Origin: Halocaridina rubra
Lineage: Eukaryota > Arthropoda > Malacostraca > Decapoda > Atyidae
Direction of reading: 5' to 3'
DNA length: 64,000 bases
Assembly (NCBI GenBank): GCA_037179515.1
Contig: JAXCGZ010022652.1
Location: 67,501-131,500, forward strand
Both the position numbers and the translations under genes were made by a program. The notes below the pieces were generated by a model, which searched no databases, had not been told where the DNA came from, and saw only the letters and a list, made by a program, of their open reading frames with translations. Below are positions 20,477 through 41,364 of the stretch, in pieces; position 1 is the first letter of the stretch; each line of letters opens with the position of its first letter.

Positions 20477-22775
20477 ATGTGCCCCTCTTACAACCAAAGT
20501 CATGACACGCCCTCCTGCCCCGTGGATTGACTCTCAGTTAAAAGAGCAAATGAAAAAGAGAGATGACCTCCTAAGGCAATTTAAATCTGATAGACAAAAC
20601 TCCGAGATGGAAAGAGCCTATAGAAGAGAAAGAAACCTTACTAAAACAATGTTGTCCGAAAAGAAGAAAAATCATTTCAGGGAAGAATTTTCCAAGTATA
20701 AGGGAAATATCAAAGGAACTTGGAATGTTATAAAAAGAATAATTCCTGCAAATAAGGAAATCTTAGAAAATTCTGACCTTCTCAGTGATAATGTGGAAAA
20801 GCGAGTGAATGATTTTAATAAGTATTTTGCTGAAATAGGTAAGTCCACATATGAAAAGTCCCAAGATAATAATGACTTGATTATTAATCAACCACATAAT
20901 TGCCAGCCTCAAGCTGAAAGAAGTATTATCAATAATTTTAGACCGCACCCAATCGATTTAGTCACACTTATTCTTATCATAAAGAACCTCAAACCAACAA
21001 ACTCTTGTGGTTCCGATGGGATACAACTTCGCTTCCTAATTGACTCATTGCCAGTTACAGTATTTTTCATTTTAGTCATTGTAAATACATCCATTGTTAC
21101 AGGCAGTTATCCTAACCTCTGGAAGCATCCCTATATCATCCCCGTTTTTAAGAGTGGAGATACTAATAATGTTGAAAATTATAGGCCAATCTCTCTTCTC
21201 AGCATTCTGTCTAAAATACTTGAGAAGGTAGTTGCCACCCAGTTAATAAATTTCCTTGAATCAAATTGTCTATTATGTGAAGAACAACACGGTTTTCGGC
21301 CTAAACTTTCGACCGAGACGGCCCTACTTAAAATTACTGATAAAATTTATAGTAATATTGAAAATAAGAAAATATCACTTTTATTATTGTTAGATTTGTC
21401 TAAAGCATTTGACAGTGTACACCATCAAATTCTAATGAGAAAACTTTCCAAAGTTCATGTTGACTCATTTTGGTTCGAAAATTATCTGAAAGATCGAATT
21501 CAATCAGTTCGAATGGGCTCGACTCTCTCTTCTTCTTTAGATATCAGTTTTGGCGTTCCTCAGGGTTCAATTTTGGGTCCTCTGCTTTTCTTAATATATG
21601 TTAATGATTTACCTCAATTTATAAGAGATTGCCTACTTGTTATGTATGCTGATGACACCCAGATTATGCTTACTGGTGACATTGATAGAATTCCTGAAAT
21701 CTTAAAAAGGGCTGAAGATATATTAAACTGTGCCAAAAGTTATTTTAACAGTAATGGTCTTTTACTGAACGAAAATAAAACTAAATTCGTTATTTTTGGA
21801 TCAAATCAATACCTGTCCCGCATTCCTGAGAACATCAGTATAAATTTCAACAATGTTTCACTCTTCCCATCTAATAAGGTTAAAAATCTAGGAGTTATTA
21901 TGGACAGTACCATGACATTTAATTTTCATATCGATGAACTACATAAAAAAGTGAACGGGACCCTTATTTACTTGAACAGAGTCTATGAAAGATTCGAGCC
22001 TGATTGTAGGGTAATTGTAGTACAAACATTGATTTTAAGTATTCTCAACTACTGTCTAAGTGTTTGGGGTTCCACGACTAAGACCCAGATGTTACGAGTG
22101 AAAAGGCTCCAGAATTTTGCTGCAAGAGTTGCCATAGGGGGGGTGCATAAACATGATCACGTGACTCCCCTCTTTGAGAGATTGGGTTGGCTAAGGATGG
22201 ACATGAAGTTCATATATAATATCTGTCTTTTAGTTTTTAAAATAAATCATGGAATATTACCGGAATGGCTCTTCTCATTGCCAACAGTTAATCAAGTGCG
22301 TATCAATAACGTCAACACCAGATATCAGAATTCTTTTTACGTGCCCAGAACTTCCACTGATATTGGGGCAAGAGCCTTAAATGTAATAGGCCCGAGACTT
22401 TGGAACTCTTTACCCGCAAACTTAAGAAGTTGCCAAACATTACCCTCACTTAAATCTCATCTTTTAAATCACCTACTTAATAAGTGATTTTAGTCTCATT
22501 ATTATCCTCCCATTGGGTAAACGAAGTGTATGTATGCATATTTTAATGTGTAAATTTTTTGATTTTGTGCTTTGCAAATTTCATTAGTTTTATTTTGACA
22601 TTTTACATTGTAATTTGTAATTAGATTAATTATCATGTGTAAATTTTGTGATTTTGTGCTTTGCAAATTTCATTAGTTTTATTTTGACATTTTACATTGC
22701 AATTTGTAATTAGATTAATTATCATGTAATAGCCATTTTTGATGGAATAAAGTTTTTGACTTTGACTTTTGACTT

Positions 22776-22779
<4 letters not shown>
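20475..22779 (+). mobile_element. LINE family B copy 1, 5'-truncated, RT ORF intact
   Basis: Begins at CCCATGTGCCCCTCTTACAA, equivalent to 23724 of copy 2, so the endonuclease is missing. It ends GGAATAAAGTTTTTGACTTT, a short (TTTGAC)n tail, and then (CT)n. The 3' UTR (22488-22779) contains a duplicated ~98-bp block (GTGCTTTGCAAATTTCATTA occurs twice). A TTTGAC-type tail after AATAAA fits the CR1/L2-like group of LINEs; clade is not certain. Confidence 0.85.
20502..22487 (+). CDS. LINE family B reverse transcriptase ORF (661 codons, no endonuclease)
   Basis: Continuous ORF from ATG 20502 to TGA, ending in LKSHLLNHLLNK. RT motifs in order: YRPISLLSILSKILEKVV, EQHGFRP, LLDLSKAFDSVHH (motif A, about residue 297), FGVPQGSILGPLLFLIYVND (motif B region), VMYADDTQIM (catalytic YADD, about residue 382), NENKTKFVIFG, and a C-terminal region with LGVIMDSTMTF and GPRLWNSLPANLR. 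The ATG is an internal methionine of the full ORF2 and the element lacks its endonuclease, so autonomous activity is not expected. It would make RNA-dependent DNA polymerase only if expressed. Confidence 0.85.
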   Translation: MTRPPAPWIDSQLKEQMKKRDDLLRQFKSDRQNSEMERAYRRERNLTKTMLSEKKKNHFREEFSKYKGNIKGTWNVIKRIIPANKEILENSDLLSDNVEKRVNDFNKYFAEIGKSTYEKSQDNNDLIINQPHNCQPQAERSIINNFRPHPIDLVTLILIIKNLKPTNSCGSDGIQLRFLIDSLPVTVFFILVIVNTSIVTGSYPNLWKHPYIIPVFKSGDTNNVENYRPISLLSILSKILEKVVATQLINFLESNCLLCEEQHGFRPKLSTETALLKITDKIYSNIENKKISLLLLLDLSKAFDSVHHQILMRKLSKVHVDSFWFENYLKDRIQSVRMGSTLSSSLDISFGVPQGSILGPLLFLIYVNDLPQFIRDCLLVMYADDTQIMLTGDIDRIPEILKRAEDILNCAKSYFNSNGLLLNENKTKFVIFGSNQYLSRIPENISINFNNVSLFPSNKVKNLGVIMDSTMTFNFHIDELHKKVNGTLIYLNRVYERFEPDCRVIVVQTLILSILNYCLSVWGSTTKTQMLRVKRLQNFAARVAIGGVHKHDHVTPLFERLGWLRMDMKFIYNICLLVFKINHGILPEWLFSLPTVNQVRINNVNTRYQNSFYVPRTSTDIGARALNVIGPRLWNSLPANLRSCQTLPSLKSHLLNHLLNK

Positions 22780-22864
<85 letters not shown>
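22780..22864. repeat. (CT)n microsatellite between the two LINE B copies
   Basis: About 85 bp of CT directly after the GACTTTGACTCT tail of copy 1 and directly before the truncated 5' end of copy 2. Confidence 0.95.
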
Positions 22865-26347
<3,483 letters not shown>

Positions 26348-26349
26348 TA

Positions 26350-27738
26350 CACTGGAAACAAGCAAAAAGGGAAGGATGGATACGGCTCTGAACTATAGAC
26401 CAGTTTCCTTGTGCAACATAGTTTGCAAAGTTATGGAGAAACTACTAAGGAAACATATCTCTCTTCACTTGGAATCCTTCAACTTTTTGTCAGTGAGGCA
26501 ACATGACTTCAGAGAAGGTAGATCAACAGTAACAAACTTATTAGAATTTTATGATGAGGTAAGCCGAATCTTACAGGAAAGAGAGGGTTGGACAGATTGC
26601 ATATTCTTAGACTTCCAGAAAACATTTGACTGTCACACACGGGAGATAAATTAAGAAGCTGCAAGCAATGGCTAGAATAGGTGGAAATGTCTTGGAATGG
26701 ATAAAAACTTACTTAGAAGGAAGGGAACAGAGGGTTAGAGTAAGACACTCAGTGTCTGAATGGAAAAGAGTTAGTAATGGAGTTGCACAGGGTTCAGTTT
26801 TAGGGCCACTTTTGTTCCTTGTATATATAAATGACCTAACAGAGTTTGTAAATTCATTCATGAATATGTTTGCAGATGATGCAAAGATTGTGAAGAAAGT
26901 AGGAAACGAGAACAATGGTAGAGAACTTCAGGAAGATCTAAATAGTCTGCATGAGTGGTCAGAAAAGTGGCTAATGAAATTCAATACTTCAAAATGTAAG
27001 GTAATGAGAATGGGTACAAGTGCAAGAAGGCCCAAGCTTGACTACTCGGTGGCTGGAGTACAACTTCAAGAGACAGAAAATGAGAGAGATCTAGGAGTAA
27101 ACATACTAGCAGATTAGTCTCCAGAAATACATATAAATGGCATAGTAAGGGCAGCATATGCATTCGTATCAAATGTATGGGTAGCCTTCAGGCACATGGA
27201 CAAGGAAATGTTCAGAAATATTTATGTAACCTATGTGAGGCCAAAACTCGAATATGCAGCCCCCTTTTGGAATCCGCACTTGAAAAAGCACATAGCTAAG
27301 CTTGAAAAAGTTCAAAGACATGCCACGAAACTGGTGCCAGATATACGCAATCTCAGTTATGATGTGAGGCTGAGGGCTTTAGACTTACCATCACTTGAAG
27401 CTAGAAGATTGAGGGGGGATATGGTGACAGTCTGTAAATTCCTTCATGGTTATGATAGAATGGATAGGGATCGATATTTTGATATGGCTGGCTCTAGAAG
27501 TAGAGGTCATAGTTTGAAGCTTTGTAAGAAATCTTCTTTGCAGGGTGTAAGAAAATACTTTTTCAGTGTAAGAGTAGTTGATAATTGGAATTGGCTAAGC
27601 GAGGAGGCAGTTAATGCTATCTCAATCCATAGTTTTAAGGACAGGTATGATAAGTATCACTAAGTACAAAATGGAACCGATCAGAAGGGTAGATACGAGC
27701 TTTGGGCTCTTTCCCATAAACGCAATTAGGTAATCACA
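26350..27738 (+). pseudogene. LINE family A copy g: RT and C-terminal part, broken
   Basis: Starts within RT (TGGAAACAAGC... then NYRPVSLCNIVCKVMEK) and runs to DRYDKYH and the tail GGTAATCACATACATACATA. Pieces 26376-26654, 26668-27117 and 27196-27663 are interrupted by a short deletion at the motif A region (TTTGACTGTCACACACG), a stop at 27115 (TAG) and smaller changes. MFADDAKIVKKVG carries the catalytic aspartates. Inactive. Confidence 0.85.
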
Positions 27739-27756
27739 TACATACATACATACATG
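27739..27756. repeat. (CATA)n microsatellite
   Basis: Short CATA run joining the 3' end of copy g to the 5' end of copy h. Confidence 0.8.
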
Positions 27757-27758
27757 CC

Positions 27759-28388
27759 ATGAAAACTTCCTTTGCTGATGCACTAAAGGGGAATGTGGCA
27801 GTAAAAGAGGCTGTAAAGGTGGTGGCACTGGAAAACATACAAACAGTTGACTATAAAGAGACAGTAATCAAAAAAATGAAAGACGTTGTGATGGAAAGGG
27901 CAAACCCACTCATCAGACAGGCACTTGATAAGGAGAAGACAGTGGTAATCTCAGGCATAAGCGAATCCCAGGAGCCAACATGGCAGGGGAGACTTGAAGA
28001 AAATAAAGCTAGGGTTGTAGACCTGATAAGAAAGCTTGGAGTAGTTTGTGGTCCTGAGGATATTGTAAACATACACCAACTAGGTAAATATTCGAGGGAA
28101 GGAAAGCCGAGACCAATAAAAGTAACCTTTGAGAGAGGGGAAACATGTAGGGAAATATTGTTGAGAAAAAAAAGTCTAAAAGACCTTCAAGAATTCAAAG
28201 AAGTGTTTATTAGACGATACAGAACACAGGAAGAGATGGGAAAGATCAAAAACTTGTTGCAAGAGGCAAGAAGGTTAAATGATGAAAGAAATGAAGAAGA
28301 GAAGAAAAATGTTCGTTACAGAGTTCTTCCAGACAAAGGGGAGATAAAGAAGATAATGACAGAAGATCAGGGGATGGGGCCTCATTAA
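27759..28388 (+). CDS. LINE family A ORF1 protein, C-terminal 209 residues
   Basis: Open from ATG 27759 (internal, because the element is 5'-truncated) to TAA 28386-28388. Shows MKDVVMERANP, VVISGISESQEPTWQG, DLIRKLGVVCGPEDIVNIHQ, KVTFERGETCREILLRKK and a charged C-terminus ending in DQGMGPH. Layout resembles LINE ORF1 proteins that bind RNA through an RRM-like part, followed by a basic tail; this is inferred from position and charge. ORF2 begins immediately after, in the -1 frame. Confidence 0.7.
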   Translation: MKTSFADALKGNVAVKEAVKVVALENIQTVDYKETVIKKMKDVVMERANPLIRQALDKEKTVVISGISESQEPTWQGRLEENKARVVDLIRKLGVVCGPEDIVNIHQLGKYSREGKPRPIKVTFERGETCREILLRKKSLKDLQEFKEVFIRRYRTQEEMGKIKNLLQEARRLNDERNEEEKKNVRYRVLPDKGEIKKIMTEDQGMGPH

Positions 28389-28390
28389 GA

Positions 28391-29431
28391 TTGTTATACA
28401 CAAATGCTGATGGATTAGCTGGTAAGGCAGTAGAATTAAAAGATAGGATTCACAACAGTAAGGCAGATATAGTAGCAATTACAGAGACTAAGTTGAGTGA
28501 GGACATAAACAGTGTCACAGTTTTTCATAAGGGCTTCAGAATACTAAGGGTTGAAAGATCTGAGAGGACTGGTGGAGGGATAGCACTGCTCATAAGTGAA
28601 AGGATTCAAGTTGAAGAAATAAACTTGGCTATAGAAAGTGAGTTCAAGGAATTTCTTGTTGCTCGCATAAATACTGGGTCAGAGAGCATTATAATAACTG
28701 TTGTATACAACCCACCAAGGAACCAACATAGGCTTGAAGTTTATGAGGAAAGTCATATAGGTACTATTGAAGTCATAAACTCAGTTGTTAACATGGCACG
28801 GGAAAAAAAATGTAGGATTTTGATTATGGGAGACTTTAATCATAAAGAGATAGATTGGATAAATCTTGACCCACACAGTGGTGAGGACTCATTCGGGGCA
28901 AGATTCCTAGACTGCGTACAATGGAATTTCCTACACCAACATGTAATGGAACCAACAAGGGCCAGGGGTGGGGAGGAGCCATCACTACTTGATCTAGTGT
29001 TCACAGATAATGTGTTGGATATTGAAAAAATTGAGTATGAACCACCAATTGGAAAGAGTGACCACTGTGTGTTGTTGATGGAGTATATCATTGAAGATAT
29101 TCTTCCTGAGAGTAGAGGCACTGAGGACATGAGGAGGAACTATCCGAAAGGAGATTACATCAAAATGAATGAGCTTTTTGCAGTTATTGACTGGAGAACC
29201 TTATTTTACAACAAATCTGTACAAGAAATGTATGACATCTTTTGTGAGAAATATGGGAAGATAGTAGATTGCTGCATACCTGTCACCAAAGTAGGTGTAA
29301 TTCATGCCAGAGAGAAATGGTTCGATAATGGGTGTAAAAGAGCTAAGGAGTGGAGAGACAAATGCTGGAAAAGGTATAGGAGGAGAAAAAACATAAATGC
29401 CTTGGCAAGCCTACACAAGAGCAAGAAATGA
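28391..29431 (+). CDS. LINE family A ORF2, endonuclease part (346 codons)
   Basis: APE-type endonuclease of a CR1-like LINE, which would nick target DNA for target-primed reverse transcription. Landmarks counted from 28391: LLYTNADGL (N5), ITET with catalytic E32, VVYNPPRN (Y106), IMGDFNHKE (147-152), SLLDLVFTDN (198-207), KSDHCVLLM (SDH 223-225). All expected catalytic positions are present. The reading frame opens upstream without an ATG and ends by a one-base insertion near 29402, so ORF2 is cut before RT. The listed start is the first in-frame codon after the ORF1 stop, not a proven initiator. Confidence 0.8.
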   Translation: MLYTNADGLAGKAVELKDRIHNSKADIVAITETKLSEDINSVTVFHKGFRILRVERSERTGGGIALLISERIQVEEINLAIESEFKEFLVARINTGSESIIITVVYNPPRNQHRLEVYEESHIGTIEVINSVVNMAREKKCRILIMGDFNHKEIDWINLDPHSGEDSFGARFLDCVQWNFLHQHVMEPTRARGGEEPSLLDLVFTDNVLDIEKIEYEPPIGKSDHCVLLMEYIIEDILPESRGTEDMRRNYPKGDYIKMNELFAVIDWRTLFYNKSVQEMYDIFCEKYGKIVDCCIPVTKVGVIHAREKWFDNGCKRAKEWRDKCWKRYRRRKNINALASLHKSKK

Positions 29432-30561
29432 CTACCTAAGTAAAAGGAGAGAGGCAGAGAGAGACTATGAGAGGGACATCACCAGCAAGGCTAAAGAAAA
29501 TCCCAAGCTTTTCCACAGCTTTATCAGAGGAAAACTGAAGGTAAATGAACTGGTTTTAAGGCTAAAGAGAGCGGATGGAAGCATCACTGAGACGGATGAA
29601 GAGATCTGTAAGGAATTGAACAAGGAGTTTCAGTCAGTATTTACAGTAGAATATACCCCACCCCCTCAGATTGCAGTAATAGAAGCTCAAGGGCCGGTAT
29701 TAGAGAACATAAACCTTACAGCCACAGAGGTATGCAAAGCGCTGATGGAGTTAGATGTTCATAAAGCTACAGGTCCTGATGACATATCCCCTCATGTGCT
29801 TAAAAAATGCACAAACACAATATCAGTGGCACTAAGTATCATTTTAAGGAGTCACTGGAGTCGGGGGAGATTCCAAGATGCTGGAAACAAGCAAATGTGA
29901 TACCTATCTTCAAAAAGGGAAGGAGGGATACGGCTCTGAACTATAGACCAGTTTCCTTGACCAGCATAGTTTGCATAGTTATGGAGAAACTACTAAGGAA
30001 ACATATCTCTCTTCACTTGGAATCCTTCAACTTTTTGTCAGTAAGGCAACATGGCTTCAGAGAAGGTAGATCAACAGTAACAAACTTATTAGAATTCTAT
30101 GATGAGGTAAGCTGAATCTTACAGGAAAGAGAGGGCTGGGTAGATTGCATATTCCTAGACATTCAGAAAGCGTTTGACAATGTTCCACATGGGAGACTTA
30201 TTAGGAAGCTGCAAGCAATGGCTAGAATAGGTGGAAATGTTTTGGAATGGATAAAAACTTACTTAGAAGGAAGGGAACAGAGGGTTAGAGTAAGACAGTG
30301 TCTGAATGGAAAAGAGTTAGTAGTGGAGTTGCACAGGGTTCAGTTTTAGGGCCACTTTTGTTCCTTGTATATGTAAATGACCTACCAGAGTCAGTAAATT
30401 CATTCATGAATATGTTTGCAGATGATGCAAAGATTGTGAAGAAAGTAAGGAAATACTTTTTCAGTGTAAGAGTAGTTGATAATTGGAATTCGCTAAGCAA
30501 GGAGGTAGTTAATGCTATCTCAATCCATAGTTTTAAGGACAGGTATGATAAGTATCACTAA
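29397..30561 (+). pseudogene. LINE family A copy h: RT remnant with frameshifts and internal deletion
   Basis: Pieces 29397-29900 (ARARNDYLSKRR to HVLKKCTN), 29807-30115 (NVIPIFKKGRRDTALNYRPV to FYDEVS) and 30298-30561 (GVAQGSVLGPLLFLVYVNDL, MFADDAKIVKKV, then directly the C-terminal [12 protein letters not shown]). The stop at 30113 comes from CGA changed to TGA. Confidence 0.8.
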
Positions 30562-30654
30562 GTATAAAATGGAACCCATCAGGAGAAGGAAGATACGAGC
30601 TTTGGGCTCTTCCCCGTAAACACAATTAGGCAATTACATGGCATCGTCGAGATG

Positions 30655-32152
30655 ATTGCAGAAGGTCACCGAGCGAACCATATTATCCTCATGTTCTTCT
30701 GAGAGTTGTTGGAGTGCTTTCACGTGATTACCTAATTGTGTTTACGGGAAAGAGCCCAAAGCTCGTATCTTCCTGTCTAGACGTTCGAGTGTAAGGCCAG
30801 GTTCTTCTATTTCCTCGTGGCTAAGTTACGAAGTGAATTGATTATACACTACATATGAAAACCCTTGATCATTATGAAAAATATAGAAGTGGAGAGGCCA
30901 AGTATCCTATCAGCGATATTTTGAAATACAGTATATTTTGGACTTTGCACAAACTGGTCTCAATTCAGGTCAGTTTTCAGAAACCAATTGTGTTCTATCT
31001 CCTTCTATGATTGAGGTGGATGGCATTGAAAACTGTTAAAATGATACTAATGCTCCCCCAGTAGAGGAAATCTCTTGTAAATCAGACGTTAAAGAAGATC
31101 TCCATAAGCCATTGAAATTAAAGAGGAGTCTGTTGAGGCAAAAGAAATGATACTGATGCTCCCCCAATAGAGGAAATCTCTTGTAAATTAGACGTTAAAG
31201 AAGATCTGCAGCAGCCGCTTCAAATTAAAGAGGGGTCTTTTTAAGCATAGGAGACTGTTATCGAAAGAACCCCTGAAGCACAACATATTAATAAGCACAA
31301 CGTGAACTGCACACATGTGAGTTAGACTGAACGAGTGAGGCGAGACAGTGGAAGATGGTGGGAGAACCAAACTTCAATCAAAACGCCAATCAGACCCCAT
31401 GATACAGAACATACAGAAAAACGGTTCTGTGATTCGTTGTCTCTCACTCTTTCAGCCAATAGCATTCCATGAACTATCTCACGTAGGTGCGAGCCTTTGC
31501 GTTTTCCAAGATGCCAATACAGTGTACGCTATCGTGCATTATTCCACATGGTGCAATACTGTGAGTGTATACGTTTAAATTTAAGTTTTTTACTATTTTT
31601 TACTGTTTTATTGCTCTTAGGTTAGAAAATACTTGTTTTATCAATGAAATAATGAAAATTTCAATATGTACTAACGCACGCAGTTGCGACCCTTTTCGTT
31701 TTCCGAAACGCTGATATCGGTATCATATTTTACATGGTGTAATACTGTGAGTATTTATGTTTTTTACTGTTTTATTATTCTTAGGCTAAGAAATACGTGT
31801 TTTTATCAATAAAATAATGAAGCTACTGGAAATTTTAATATATGCTAGCTCACGTAGGTGCGACCCTTTGGGTTTTCCGAAAAGCTGATACAGGTATCGT
31901 ACTTTCTATGGCGCAGAGTTACTTGTTCAAATTTATGTTTTTTTTACTATTTCTTACTGTTTTATTATTCTTAGGCTTGGAAATACATTTTTTTATCAAT
32001 AAAATAATGAAAATTTTTGTTTTCAATAAAATAATGAAAACTGAAATTTTTTTTTTAATATTTTCGCATATACCCAGAAAAAAAAAATCGCCAAAAAAAA
32101 CGCGATGCACTGAATTCGTGATAGGTGAAGCGCGATATATAGCGAGGGATTA

Positions 32153-32155
<3 letters not shown>
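30655..32155. mobile_element. inverted relative of TIR element 1 (family 1), one end preserved
   Basis: Matches the reverse complement of about 455-1930 in order: central segment (GTGGAGAGGCCAAGTATCCTATC), 90-100 bp repeat block (31040-31240), AGACTGAACGAGTGAGGCGA, then degenerate ~180-bp repeats with CACGTAGGTGCGA and TCTTAGGCTAAGAAATACG. It ends in AGCGAGGGATTACTG followed by (TA)n. The opposite end is not found, so it may be truncated near 30650. Confidence 0.65.
30726..30778 (-). mobile_element. LINE family A fragment i, last ~53 bp only
   Basis: GATTACCTAATTGTGTTTAC then GGGAAAGAGCCCAAAGCTCG: the extreme 3' end of family A in minus orientation. It interrupts sequence that is continuous in the related element at 1840-1890 (after TCACGTG). 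Confidence 0.75.

Positions 32156-32218
<63 letters not shown>
32156..32218. repeat. (TA)n microsatellite
   Basis: About 63 bp of TA immediately after the CTG end of the family 1 element. Confidence 0.95.
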
Positions 32219-32222
<4 letters not shown>

Positions 32223-32896
32223 GTTTTTGATTCTAAATTTTTTACTTACACAAGTGGTGGAGCCAATTAAAAGGCAAGATTAGGGACAACTGTACATGCA
32301 CTCGTTACCAAGCACTTTCCAGTGTTTCTGCCCAGCCAGTACATGGATGGCAAAGTCTGCTTGAGAAGATTTCCAAGGTCTTTGCTAAGGCAGAGAGAGA
32401 TTCACTGTCCTTTATGCGATGATGGAGCTTTGTTACTGCTCTTGTTTTTTGTTCCATTCCCCCTCTATCTGGTGTTGATGCCTGGTAATTTTAGTTTCCG
32501 TACGAGCAAAAACTGGTTTTACCAAACATAGTAGTGATAGTGTCAGCCATTATCATAAGCTTCATTCCTCAGACTATATGTAAACTAACATTGATAGCAA
32601 GTTAGGAAACACACTATGGAAAACTGCATCACACAACCACATATACCACCAAAACTCCATACACTCCCAGAGAGCTCTGGAGAGAAGCTCCGGATTAGCA
32701 GTAATATTCCTAAGTTACTCAGGGCTTTTTGGCCAGGCAGCTCAGGGAACAACAATAACAAATGTAGCGTTCAATGTTAATCTGATGAAAACATTAAGAG
32801 CTTGTTTTTGCTGGTATATAAGATACTCCTTTACAAGTTGGAGTGCAGCACAAGTCCAAAACTTAAGAGAAAAAGAAAAACTTGTTACTAAGAATC

Positions 32897-32902
32897 TTTA
32901 TT
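32897..32902 (-). terminator. candidate polyadenylation signal for a long SURF4 3' UTR
   Basis: AATAAA on the minus strand about 1.5 kb downstream of the SURF4 stop. A nearer AATAAA is at 34310-34315. Neither can be chosen without transcript data; a long 3' UTR would explain why no other gene is seen between 32.9 and 34.4 kb. Confidence 0.3.
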
Positions 32903-33590
32903 GACCATTTAACAAATAAAAAAAAATACAACCCTCCAACATTAATGCTAGAGGACATCTGCTTCATATAATCTTTCTAGGTTTTATATATAAAATTTCT
33001 GTGTGGCTAAAAATGCCAAGAAAGGTATAAAGAATCTTGTAGGATGCCATCTTTTTTTTTTTGCTATTCTTTTTTAAGCATTTTATACAAAACTATCCCT
33101 CTGGGCTTCGTTTAAAAGTTTCTTCAAAGATTTTGCTTTTCCACAGCATACATTACAGTACAATTAACACTTGTTTGCATTGTCATAATATTATACCTAC
33201 TTATAATTGCAGCTCTTGGGAAATTTGAAGCTCCTCTTATTGTGCATGGACAAGGAAAAATTACTATAATTTTCCCTTTAAAAGATTGGCAAGAGGGACA
33301 CCTGAATACACTTATCAAGATAAAATGTTTCATCCATTTTTTTACCTTTTATCCATCTCTCCTATTACCAAAAAGTTTCAAGGCAATGAATTAGAAGACT
33401 AGTCAACAATGATGATACATATGTATCAAGAAGCAGAGCTCATCTCAAGGTGTACAAAACAGCGATCAAAATGACAATACCATTTATCCATTGCCTAATG
33501 CCCTGAACTTTTTTTGTGTTGTTTTCATTTTTACACTTAAATGCAATAGCTTTCTGGATGATTTAAGTTTACATTCTAATTCTTTAAATA

Positions 33591-33691
<101 letters not shown>

Positions 33692-34433
33692 TCTAGAGAC
33701 ATGCAAATATATGCACCCGTTTTTCACATCATTAATGTTTTAATTGAAATGATCAGATACGAGTGTCTTCTTATACCAAAGGAGAGATTCCTTTCCAACC
33801 CTAAGCACATGAACATGTAAATTAATGAAATCTTTTGAGCTGCAGATGCACTGATATAAAACACCCTTCACAATATCTAAGGTAGAGAGACATAAACCTA
33901 CATATCAGTAAACAAATCAATAATGTCTAAATTAAACACGATAACTTAAAAGCATATACTGTATATGAACTTTTTAAAAAATAACTAATACCTTTAATAC
34001 AAAACGGCAACAATGCAACACAATTACTTAAAAGCATATATATGAACTTTTAAAAAATAATTAATACCTTTTAATACAAAATGGAAGCAACGCCAGAAAA
34101 TTAAAGTACCGGAGAATATACAAGAAGCATTATGACAATTCTTTTTAAAAAGTTTATGGAGGAATTTCAAATATATATATATATATGTAAAATACAGAAT
34201 TCCACTCTGCAAACTGTTTCAGTAAGAGAAGCTAGAGCAAATGGAGAAAAAAAGTATATACAGATGAAACAATTGTTTTTTATCATCATTTATAAAAACT
34301 GGGAGAATCTTTATTTAGGTTATACAAATAAGACACAGTTAACCTCATATTCCCATCATAAATTTAACAATAAAATTTGTGGCTTTTTCACTTAAAACAA
34401 TAAAAATGTCCTTGTGAGAATAAAAAAAAAGTT

Positions 34434-41364
<6,931 letters not shown>

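Larger units (their letters stand above)
27755..30645 (+). mobile_element. LINE family A copy h: ORF1 part, complete endonuclease, deleted RT
   Basis: Begins in ORF1 and ends at CACAATTAGGCAATTACATG. Contains the best ORF1 piece and best endonuclease of family A in the window. RT frame breaks: one inserted T near 29402, a deletion near 29843, TGA at 30113. An internal deletion joins KIVKKVR at 30447 to the C-terminal [10 protein letters not shown], removing about 600 bp. Confidence 0.85.

Noticed and set aside
20273..20503. Arg-Glu repeat ORFs on the minus strand (also 22633-22869) and Leu-Ser or Cys-Val repeats at 25939, 49326 and 50975
   Set aside because: These are translations of (CT)n and (AC)n tracts, not proteins.
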